Source of the DNA: Pleurotus djamor
Taxonomy: Eukaryota > Basidiomycota > Agaricomycetes > Agaricales > Pleurotaceae
Assembly: GCA_029747585.1 (NCBI GenBank)
Contig: JAPEVF010000726.1
Span: 1 to 22,560, forward strand
Direction of reading: 5' to 3'
DNA: 22,560 nt
Shown here: in pieces, positions 1 through 8,151 of the stretch
How the letters are laid out: each line of letters begins with the position of its first letter
Position numbering within the stretch: position 1 is the stretch's first letter
Made by a program: the position numbers and the translations under genes
The notes under the pieces: generated by a model
Seen by the model: only the letters and a program-made list of their open reading frames with translations
Databases searched by the model: none
Told to the model about the DNA's origin: nothing

Positions 1-655
1 GGTACGTAGAGCAAGGAAGGGGTACGTGAGGTGAGAACCCAGCATCCTCACATACGTAGGCATGACGAGGGTTCCAGACAGGCCAACGCAGCAGGACCAC
101 TCCCAGTCCCGACCGTGCTGCATCGACCATGGCCGAGCAGAGAGACTGAGCTTAAAACGTGAAGTTTCTGGCTCCGAGACAATAACGGAGGGGACCGCGG
201 CCCCAGCCGCACTCCCCTCAAACGATGATAGCAGCACCTGACCGCATTACACTGTTCGACAATGATACCCCGAAGCGCGAAGCAAACGGCCGGGGAAACC
301 CCGACCACTTCCGACCAACCAAAAAGCAGTGAAAAGACGGACAACGAAGGAACGTACGATACTACCCGATCCCTACAGCAATTTTGAAAGTCCCACATAG
401 GTCGCAGAAGCAACCATGCAGGTATGCCTTCTCCATCAGCGCACAAAACACCAAGGATCTTGAGGACGAACATGCGAGGGACGGATAATTTCTGGTCCGC
501 TGGTGTAGCAGCGGTTACGACTAGATCCAGCTAGGATCGATCGAGAGGGATTGGAATGCTCAGACCTTGACCCGCTCATGAGAAAGGCTGCAAAGCCAGT
601 GTGGAATGAGCCTCACAGTCTTGGGCCTGCAGGGGGGTTGGAAGGAAGACAGGAA
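1..655 (-). repeat. Dispersed repeat, copy 1 (inverted relative to copy 2)
   Basis: Read on the minus strand, this stretch matches the plus-strand segment at about 14490-15120. By hand, the best part (minus 625 down to about 350, against about 14539-14815) shows roughly 32 mismatches in about 275 nt. Similarity then becomes patchy, with short matching blocks such as GGTCGATG followed by GCAGCACG or TAGCACG. The copy reaches the left edge of the window, so its full length is unknown. The 141-codon minus-strand open frame at 48-473 has a counterpart in the other copy, but there it breaks after about 65 codons. I therefore do not call it a gene. No transposase, reverse transcriptase or clear terminal repeat was seen. 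It could be a solo LTR or a non-autonomous element. Confidence 0.75.
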
Positions 656-663
656 GCGCCGAG

Positions 664-1213
664 ATGCACGACAAAAACGTTGATGTAGATCACATGACCG
701 TTGAGGTCCATTGCCGCCCGAAGCTACTAGGAACCCCCTATCGAACACTTCCGAATTACCTCCTCACCGTTTCGCATGCCATACATCACTTGGCCGTTCC
801 GCTCATTTATCATACACTTTTCATCACAGGAATCTACAACGAAAGCAAACTAGAGAGCATCTCATTACATTATTGCGCGAGCTCCTACGTTCTGCCTTCA
901 AAGTTCACGTTTTCATCGCCTTCATCGTGCGTTAGTAAACAACCCAACTCTGGATAAATATACGGCCACATTCATCGTAGACGACAACGCCGACCCTATT
1001 ATTCGAGATGCAATCGCATCTCAGAGGCAGATTCTCAGAGACCAGTGTACAGAGAATATTTTATTGACGAACTTGTGACGAACACTAGCCGTGCTTTTTC
1101 CGTATCTGGAGAACATCAATCTATTGCATTTGACCACCATGGAGGATCCCAGCACGGTGAACTAGTCCAAGTCTTCCGCAGCTATGCAACTGCTGAAGTC
1201 GCTTGACATTCTC
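664..1213 (+). pseudogene. Decayed F-box-like gene relic
   Basis: Pieces of an F-box/leucine-rich type protein can be read, but only by changing frame. Around 745-830, one frame gives an F-box-like helix stretch (LLTVSHAIHHLAVPLIYH) that lines up with LLTVSRATYDLVASLLYS in the intact F-box-like gene at 10685-11947. A second frame gives REHLITLLRELL around 860-895. A third, from about 905, gives LVNNPTLDKYTATFIVDD and then LRTLAVLFPYLENINLLHL, with in-frame stops at 1076, 1163 and 1214. LxxNPxLxKYxxxL is also found in the intact gene (LEQNPTLAKHVTTL). Frame changes plus stops mean it cannot encode the full protein. The 5' end lies directly against repeat copy 1, so insertion of the repeat may have truncated the gene. 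Some frame changes might be introns, which I judged less likely. Confidence 0.5.
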
Positions 1214-1411
1214 TAGGTCTCAATAGAAGAGCTCTTGAATATACACTCGGAATCTCTTTGTTAGATCCATATCTCACGTCTAGCGATGTCAGTTCAAACA
1301 GTGGTGGAAGCCGTTGAAGGACAATTTCAGTATCTCCGTACCGTAATCAGGTAAATATGTAGTAACGCACGTCGGTATGTAGCTTCAGTTGGAGCTCAAC
1401 CTCCAACTAGC

Positions 1412-1418
1412 TTTATAT
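1412..1418 (+). promoter_or_regulatory. Weak TATA-like site upstream of FunK1 gene 1
   Basis: TTTATAT lies about 150 nt before the start codon at 1568. A perfect 7-nt inverted repeat, GTTGGAG / CTCCAAC with a 6-nt spacer, sits just upstream at 1388-1407. Its role as a promoter is inferred from position only. Confidence 0.3.
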
Positions 1419-1468
1419 CCAATCCTTGCGCATGAAGGCCTTTGCTTCGTGGATTAGGAGAAGGGACG

Positions 1469-1475
1469 CGATCAC
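1469..1475 (+). promoter_or_regulatory. CGATCAC core shared by the three FunK1 promoters (copy 1)
   Basis: The block GAGAAGGGACGCGATCAC ends at 1475, 93 nt before the start codon of FunK1 gene 1. The same core occurs on the coding strand upstream of the other two FunK1 genes, and flanking bases agree too: GCGGACTTTGAA upstream of gene 3 against TTCGGACTTTGAA here. It may be a binding site or simply retained duplicated sequence. Confidence 0.45.
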
Positions 1476-1567
1476 GCGATGTCGCGTTTTTGAGCGTTCG
1501 GACTTTGAAACAGCCCTTCCAATCCGACCACCACAAGAGTTCAGACAACTCCAATTTTCAGCGCAAC

Positions 1568-4075
1568 ATGGGATCATCTACCACTACCCACAACGATCTC
1601 TCCAAGTTTACGGAGAAACATCTCAACAGATCGAACGACAACGGCTTACAAGCTCTCAACCAAAATGTCGACGTTCTCATGGCAGTCGATGCCATTCGCA
1701 GAGCAAAGCGAACTTCATCTCAGCTCTGTGTGAACCTCATAAACTCTGTACTCCATTCTGTGCATGGTGAGATACACCGTTCTTTGCATCGTTGCCTTGT
1801 TTACTTACAAAAACTTAAGCGGCATTTGCTCCCCGTGAAAAAGAACTTATCTGCCTTGACCTCGGTGGTCAGCAGTTGCGACACCACCCCTTCCCAAAAC
1901 TATCCTCAGACATCGACTTCGCTGTTGTAACCAAGCCGATCTCAGATGCTCTTAGCGGAGAGAAAGTTAGCCCAGCGTATCACCACCTCATCAGCGCTGG
2001 TAAACGGCAGCGAGCCTCGAATAGAGCCAAATCCCCAATCCAACACATAGCGTATCTCGGTATCGCTGGCCTTGCCCTGCCTCATTGCGTTTCGCTCCTT
2101 GGTTTCTTTATTCTGAAAAGTGGTTATACGCTTCATTGGTCCAACCCGTCTGGCGTCGAATACTCCGAAGAATTCACCTGGGACAACCTCATACCTCTCC
2201 TTGAGTATGCCTACACACTCTACATTCCGCCGAAGGACAAGCTCCACATGTTCTACGACAATACGATCACGCTTTCGCCAGATTTACCTCTCAAGGACGC
2301 TCCACGGTGGGATGTCGAAGTTGGTGAGGTTGTCTACAGGCGCTGCGAGGTCAAGGCGGTCGGACAGCCATGGGACCGGATGTCATGGATTTCCAAGTCC
2401 GAAGATGGTTTCATTATCAAGGATCAGCATCGCTGTGATGACTACACGTTCACGGAGGGTGAATTGTACGACACTCTGCACAAAGCGGGCTATGCTCTTG
2501 GATTCGCCGACATGGTTTCGTATACACCAGTCAAGAGCCATGGAAAGCTTATTCAAACCAGCGCCAACAACCGCAGTCGAACGAAGATTCGGATTGTCCT
2601 TGCGACCTCAGGCGATCCGATCCAACAATGCAAGACCTTAGTTAGCTTCTTGAGGGTGATGTACGATGTCCTCGAAGGTGCATTATCCCGCTAACTAGCG
2701 TGATTTGTTGTCCCACTCACCCGCTGTCTATCTAGCACACCGTCACGCAGTGAATCAGAAGATTCTGCACCGTGACATCAGCATGGGAAACATCTTGATT
2801 AACCCACGCAACATCAGACCCCGAGCGAAGGCGTACCAAGGACACGATCGACCTCGTTTCATCGGAGAAGTCCTGGATGGGTGAGTTTTTGTAGTCACTT
2901 CCATCCTCATGCAGCTAGAGTAACTCCCGGACGTTTGTAGTGCGCCAAACGCAGATCCCGAGTCTCTGATCATAGACCTAGACAACGCATCAAAAATTGG
3001 GGAGAAACGCGAGGGTCATCATGATCCATTGCGTGAACGCACCGTACGCGCGTCGTCTTGATTCTTTACCGTACTTTAATAGCTGATGCCATCTTTGCTA
3101 AGGGAACACCCACATACATTGCTCGCTCTGTCTCGCAGGGCAGAATCCTCGAGGTCACCGGTTTTGACCCAATGCCCGAGCTCCCCGAGGACCTTGACCG
3201 TCGCTACCAAGAAGCCTACGAGGACGCCAATGACCCCTTGCGAGCATTCAAGGATACTGAAGACACGACACATGGGGGTCAGACCAACCGTATCCAGTTC
3301 AAACATTATCGAAAGAACCACGAGGATTGTGAAACTGATTTCCGACACCATCCACGTCACGATGCCGAATCTGTCTTCTGGTGCATACTCGTATTTCTCC
3401 TGCGTGTTTTACCGAGAGATCGAAGTGACGAAGAGGACATCAACGAGCGCAGATTCATGAGGAAGTGGATATACCTTCGTGACCACCAAATAGTCGACAT
3501 GGATGAGCAATCTGATTCTCGTACATGGTTGCTGGATGGCCTGAATTGGTCGTCCAGTCTCCACCACAAGCTTGCTTTCGTGAGACCCCTGCTCGATGAG
3601 CTCCTCTGGCAAGTACGTCCCGAATACGCGCTTCTTGAACCTCCCCCACCTCAGTTTCATCTGCACGAAGCCATGCAACGCATCCTCCTCAAGTATATCG
3701 TCCAATGGAAGGACCAGGATGTTGAATTCGACACGGAGATGCAGCGTCGATGTATTGAAGATGACGTAGCGTCCTCACAAGGATCTACAGCTTCCACATC
3801 CTCAAGCGAGAGCCAGCTATCATGCATCATCACCGAAACCACGCCTGCTCCCGGGAAACGAAAGGCCGAGGTGGCTGGATTAGAGGATCGACCACCTGTG
3901 ACAGAGTCTGAGACTTCGGGAGATGCTCCTTCGGTCTTGGTAAAACGATTCAAACATGGTTCGTCTGCCTTTTTACTCTCTCTGCTTATCATCTCGTCTC
4001 AGCCATTGCATTTCTTAGTTCGCAGGGGTTGATCCGTACTCATCAAGTCCTTTGCGCTCGATAATTCTTCTTTAA
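1568..4075 (+). CDS. FunK1-type fungal protein kinase, gene 1 (736 aa, six exons)
   Basis: Exons join(1568-1766, 1821-1820 excluded; exon 2 is 1820-2677, 2736-2880, 2941-3043, 3103-3958, 4026-4075) sum to 2211 nt, giving 736 residues and a TAA stop. The start ATG lies just before the region that aligns with both paralogues (THLNRPS-like segment). Kinase features in order: a beta3-type lysine in FIIKDQ (about K267), an alphaC-type glutamate in TEGELYDTLH, the catalytic loop HRDISMGN (364-371), and the metal-binding DLDN (413-416) in place of DFG. Then come GTPTYIARSV after the fifth exon boundary and the FunK1 signature HPRHDAESVFW. The tail has a basic KRKAEVAGLEDRP patch that could be a nuclear signal. 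No transmembrane segment is evident. FunK1 kinases are expanded in agaricomycetes and their substrates are unknown. The last intron uses an unusual GTTCGT donor. A second intron-like stretch (4089-4146) lies after the stop. Confidence 0.9.
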
Positions 4076-4512
4076 GAAGGCAAACATCGTGAGTCTTCGT
4101 TCCTACTTATATCCACGTTATCTCATGCGTCCTTGTTCAAAAATAGACGAACGAAGTAGCTTGGTCGTCTTGGATTTATCACAGCCCGAGGCCGGTATTC
4201 TTCTAGTCATTTGTATCGCAAGACTCAATTCAGTACATGATGTCTTTCATGGAAATACATGAGCAATTACTCATCGTACGCGTGGAATTGAGGATTCTCG
4301 GGAGCATGCCTACGTGGGATCGCCCCTTCGCTTGTGTGTCTAAGGTATGCCGGGGACGCGTGTGTGTCGGAGTCCCTATTTCGCTCACCAAGCAGAGCTA
4401 AACCGTCAAACATCGCATGACAAATGTGTGTTCCTGAACTCCACCTGCGAAGTATATAAGTTGCACGAGGTGAGCTGACTTCCTTCATCTCACATCGCAT
4501 CTCTCACACAAC
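4076..4512 (+). promoter_or_regulatory. Intergenic region with TATA box of the aldo/keto reductase
   Basis: The first part is the presumed 3' untranslated region of FunK1 gene 1, including an intron-like 58-nt stretch at 4089-4146. TATATAAG at 4453-4460 lies about 53 nt before the reductase start codon at 4513, a good spacing for a fungal TATA promoter. A 77-codon minus-strand open frame at 4267-4500 shows nothing recognisable. No other feature was seen. Confidence 0.55.
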
Positions 4513-5776
4513 ATGCCTTATCCTACTCGTCAGCTTGGGAAGAATGGACCACAGGTCGCTGCCATTGGCTTAGGGGCCATGGGTCAGTTTGAGATCTATA
4601 CGGGGTACATTTCAAATGCTCATCTCAATTTACTCTAGGAATGGGTCGTTGGTACGGCAAGTTTGACGACGATGAATCGATAAAGACTCTCTCTTTTGCG
4701 GCGGACCGAGGGATCACCTTCTGGGACACGTCTGATATCTACGGATCCAGTGAGATCCTTTTATCTTTGTTCATGGCATTCAGACCCTAATGTTCCCTCC
4801 ATAGGCGAAAAGCTTCTTGGTCGATGGTTCGCTGAAACAGGCCGTCGTTCTGACATTTTCCTTGCCACCAAGTTTGGAGCTTTTGATCTTGCTAACCCTG
4901 AACGCGCACACCTCCCCAACAGCCGACCTTCATACATCAAGCGTCAGCTTGAGAACTCACTGAAAGATCTTCAAACGACGTACATTGACCTCTACTACCA
5001 ACATCGCGTGGACCCAGATGTCCCCATAGAAGTGGTTCTGGAGACTCTCCGCCCATATGTCGAGAAAGGGACCGTTCGATGGATTGGTCTTAGCGAATGC
5101 AGCGCGGAAACGCTCAAGCGGGCTAAGGCCGTTCCTGGGGTAGGCGAAAAGGTCGTCGCCGCCCAGATGGAGTTCAGTCCTTTTGAGCTCTCCTTGGAGA
5201 AGGATGGTTTCGCTCAGGCTGCCAAAGAGCTTGGAGTCGCAGTCGTTGCTTACTCTCCTCTTGCACGCGGGATGGTTAGCGGACGGTCAGTTTAATCTCC
5301 TCCCCTTTGAATACCATCGTTTACTCAGCTGCGGCCTTGTAGGTATCGATCACCGAACGACTTTGAAGAGGATGATGCTCGAAAATGGCTCCCTCGATTT
5401 TCACCCGAGAATTTCCCAAAGAATCTCAAGATTGTCGATGAACTTCAAGCCGTCGCTGCCAAACGGGGTGTTACCCCTGGGCAAATTGCGCTCGCCTGGA
5501 TTCTTGCTGAGCACGATGATTGTGAGTCCATTTCTTTGCCTGCCATTGTTCTTCGATGTTCTAACGCTGTACTCGTCAGTCTTCCCAATCCCTGGAACGC
5601 GAAATATCGCGAGATTGGACGAAAATGCCCATGCAGCCGAGATTGCGCTCACTCCTGAGGAAGTTAAGGAGATACGAGCAATCGTTGAGAACGCGGATGT
5701 TGCAGGCCAGCGCTATCCAGACGCGGGAATGCCTATTGGTAACTGTATCCCGTTATCTGAATGGAAAGGGGAATAG
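4513..5776 (+). CDS. Aldo/keto reductase, AKR13/YakC-like (345 aa, five exons)
   Basis: Exons 4513-4582, 4639-4749, 4805-5285, 5343-5521 and 5580-5776 sum to 1038 nt and encode 345 residues. This soluble NADPH-dependent enzyme type reduces aldehydes or ketones to alcohols. The catalytic tetrad is visible: D53 and Y58 in FWDTSDIYG, K83 in LATKFG and H127 in YYQHRVD. Other family marks are IGLGAMGMG near the N terminus, VRWIGLSE, QMEFSPFE, VAYSPLARG and the cofactor-binding IPGTRNIARLDENA near the C terminus. The length fits the family. The start gives the usual MxxRxLGKxGPxV opening and has a TATA box about 53 nt upstream. All introns are 54-58 nt and GT-AG. The substrate cannot be told from sequence. 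The gene converges on the C2H2 gene, with 72 nt between the stops. Confidence 0.93.
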
Positions 5777-5848
5777 TGGTATTACTATATGAATACTAAA
5801 TAGTACAGTCTGGCCAGTCGAATACAACTCTACGTCTACGAAACATGC

Positions 5849-7109
5849 CTATGAGGTGCCGATGTATCTAGCATACCTCGATGAGTACATCGTATACAGT
5901 CTCTCGCTCTCCGCCTTCGACTCCATTGTCAGAGTGTGATCTGTGCCACGTAGATGCCTGCGCAAGTCAGACTTCGAGGTGAAGGCTGCCCCACAAGGGC
6001 ATAAATGTGGTTTGATGCAGAAATGCGCAAGTACGTGACCTAATTCAGAAATTTAGTGGATCATGAAGATCATGGGATAGAAAAGATAAACGTACGTTCG
6101 GCATTTGGTCGACTCGTAAATCGACGGTTGCATCTGTCGACGAGGCACGTAAATCTTGGAGGGTAAATTCGCCTGCGTTCAGACGCTTCGGTGACTGCAT
6201 GGCTGCCCACGTCACCCCTGAATGCGGGTCCTTGGGGTGGATCGAGGCTAGTGTCCACCCTGTGAGGGTCGATGCTCCGAATCGGGATAGACGATGACAA
6301 GGACGTGTCTTCGGGAACACTTGGATGCGCTTGAATTGAAGCCTGAGGCCCAGTTGTCGTTGACGGAACCGTAGCGAAGTGAATGTCATCAGTGAGACCA
6401 CCTTCATGCTGCGCATCTTGAATTTCCACAAAGGCTGGTGGATCACCGTATACAGATGCTGCGTCCATTGAATCGGGTATACCGAGCCCTTGTTCAAGGG
6501 CTTCGAACCAGGCTGGAAGCCCGGGAACGGAGTAATTCGTCCAATTGGGCAGCCCAGCGGCTCCTTCGTCGAGGTCGCCGCTTTCTGGCACATCCTGAGG
6601 GAATATAGGCGTTGAGGAATGTTGAAGCTCTGTATTCAGATTGAAAAGGTAATCTTTCATCAAATCGTAAAGATCTGGTTCGGCGGAGGGGGCGTCGACA
6701 CCCAGGGTCGACAAGGCCTGTGTAGCCAAACTTTCTTCCTCTGTTTGTGGTAACGGCAGAAGCAATTGTTGGGGGAACTCATCGGTTGGTTGTTCGAAGC
6801 TCGCGTATTGAGTCGTGTCGTTGGGTGAGGATGGCCGGGGTAAAGGATCCGATAGTGAATCCCAGAAAATTATAGCCGTTTCATCATATCCGGATGGAAG
6901 GTATTGAGCGAGATCACTGGATAAGTTCAACCATTCTCCCGCATCTAGAGGGAATGTGTCTGCTGGGACCCCCAGCATCCATTCCGAAACATCCTCGGAA
7001 TTACGCGTGCGGATACCTTCGAGAGCTGTAAGCGACGTGGACGGCTTCCACACAAGGATAGTAGAATAAGTCACCTACCTGAATCGTCGACGTTGTCGCC
7101 GTCTGCCAT
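5849..7109 (-). CDS. C2H2 zinc-finger protein, probable transcription factor (383 aa, three exons)
   Basis: On the minus strand the exons 7109-7079, 7025-6096 and 6039-5849 sum to 1152 nt, or 383 residues. Two adjacent C2H2 fingers lie near the C terminus. Finger 1 has C304, C309, H322 and H326 (CLVDRCNRRF then RHVLAH) and is split by the last intron. Finger 2 has C334, C336, H349 and H355 (CPCGAAFTSKSDLRRHLRG). The one-residue spacing between the cysteines of finger 2 is tighter than the usual two to four. The first 300 residues are acidic and rich in Pro, Ser and Leu with no recognised domain, as in many activation regions. The start MADGDNVDDS was chosen because it splices into the long frame and an in-frame TGA lies about 35 nt upstream. 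Nuclear DNA binding is inferred from the fingers; targets are unknown. Confidence 0.85.
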
Positions 7110-7142
7110 GCTGGGGCACTGAGAGGTCGAACATCAAGTCCC

Positions 7143-7925
7143 TTACTTGGTTCTTGTATGGTCTGCAGGACCTGGAACGCTATTCGGTGATACTACAAGG
7201 GGGCTGTAAGGATGATAGAGAAGATGTGAGGTGGTTATTTCAAGGATAGGAAGGCGGACACGAACAGAAATGGTGTTGGCCAACAGCAGAGAAATTGGAA
7301 GACTTGACCGTCTCATGAACCGCTCTGTAAGGGTGTTAGAATAGCACATTTTCAAGCGGTCGCTCTTGACTGTACCACGCCTCTCTGTGATAACGGCAGA
7401 TGGAGCAGAAGGTTTACCTCCGGAGGGCGCAGAACGTTTTTGATCCCCAGAGCTGCAGAGACCGTCTAGCTGTTTACACCGCAGTTTTCGGTGATGCATT
7501 TGAGACATGATTTTGACGTATTTGCTGGGGAGACCCCGGAGTGGTAGCCAGACGTTCGACTTATGATGCTCTCTGGCAAAGTAGGCAACTTCGCCACAGA
7601 AACGACGCAAGTTGGGTGGTAGCTCAGACATATTTGACTTTGATAACAGCTTGGTAGAAGTTCCCTTCCAGACCAAGCTCTGCCTCTGCTTTGGGATGGG
7701 CGGATGAATNGGGCGGGTGNAAAGGTGAAAAATTGGGCGCCCCGCGGAAGATACTGCAACTAGGATGGTGTTGAGAATGTGATAGATATTTGATGAATAG
7801 TCACCGCTATGATAGTGTGAAGAATGAAGAAGCTGCGAGGCTATCTTGCCGTCAAATATCGAACATGTGCTGCATGACCTCAAACATCGGTACCTCGGTC
7901 CCGGTCCCTCAGGTCCTTGGTCCAT
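7143..7925 (-). CDS. Uncertain open reading frame with two ambiguous bases
   Basis: A minus-strand frame stays open for 260 codons, which is long for chance, and ends 34 nt before the C2H2 gene's start codon. Bases 7710 and 7720 are N. I recognise no domain. The best-looking start inside is the ATG at 7630, giving MSELPPNLRRFCGEVAYFAR and then a basic stretch around WLPLRGLPSKYV. Residues after about 50 look less protein-like. Several GT...AG pairs (for example at about 7418-7385) allow other splice forms. It could be a small unannotated gene, the 5' leader region of the C2H2 transcript, or a chance open frame. Its position between two promoters makes a full-length protein of 260 residues doubtful. 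Confidence 0.3.
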   Translation of the reverse strand: MDQGPEGPGPRYRCLRSCSTCSIFDGKIASQLLHSSHYHSGDYSSNIYHILNTILVAVSSAGRPIFHLXTRXIHPPIPKQRQSLVWKGTSTKLLSKSNMSELPPNLRRFCGEVAYFAREHHKSNVWLPLRGLPSKYVKIMSQMHHRKLRCKQLDGLCSSGDQKRSAPSGGKPSAPSAVITERRGTVKSDRLKMCYSNTLTERFMRRSSLPISLLLANTISVRVRLPILEITTSHLLYHPYSPLVVSPNSVPGPADHTRTK

Positions 7926-7933
7926 GATTTAGA

Positions 7934-8001
7934 CACGTGGCCCACGATAATAATATTAATAAATAATGACTCATGAGTTAACCTCGGTCAACCGAGTTGA
8001 C
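7934..8001. promoter_or_regulatory. Cluster of palindromic sites upstream of VPS27
   Basis: Within 68 nt lie an E-box CACGTG (7934-7939), an overlapping inverted repeat CGTGG-C-CCACG (7936-7946), a perfect GCN4/AP-1-type site TGACTCA (7967-7973), and two overlapping palindromes: CTCGGTCAACCGAG (7983-7996) and GTCAACCGAGTTGAC (7987-8001). The cluster is about 150 nt before the VPS27 start codon and also upstream of the minus-strand C2H2 gene. Binding by bHLH and bZIP factors is inferred from known consensus sites only. Confidence 0.5.
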
Positions 8002-8085
8002 TGTGGGAGTAGCCTTCTGACCGTGAGATTCGTCTGATATGTCATCTTGGCGCAGCTTTCCCCGAGCTCACCAATTTGGTCTCCA

Positions 8086-8106
8086 ACCACCACCACCACC
8101 ACCACC
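8086..8106 (+). repeat. (ACC)7 microsatellite before VPS27
   Basis: Seven uninterrupted ACC units lie 46 nt before the VPS27 start codon, probably in its 5' leader. On the minus strand they read as a run of tryptophan codons within a spurious frame. Confidence 0.9.
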
Positions 8107-8151
8107 TTCCTGACGCCGTTCTCATCGCGCTCGACAAACCAACTCTGAGCA

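Noticed and set aside
48..473. 141-codon minus-strand open frame within repeat copy 1
   Set aside because: The homologous frame in copy 2 stops after about 65 codons and the protein sequences diverge sharply after residue 55; this looks like a non-coding repeat.
4267..4500. 77-codon minus-strand frame in the reductase promoter
   Set aside because: It covers the TATA box of the reductase and has no protein-like features.
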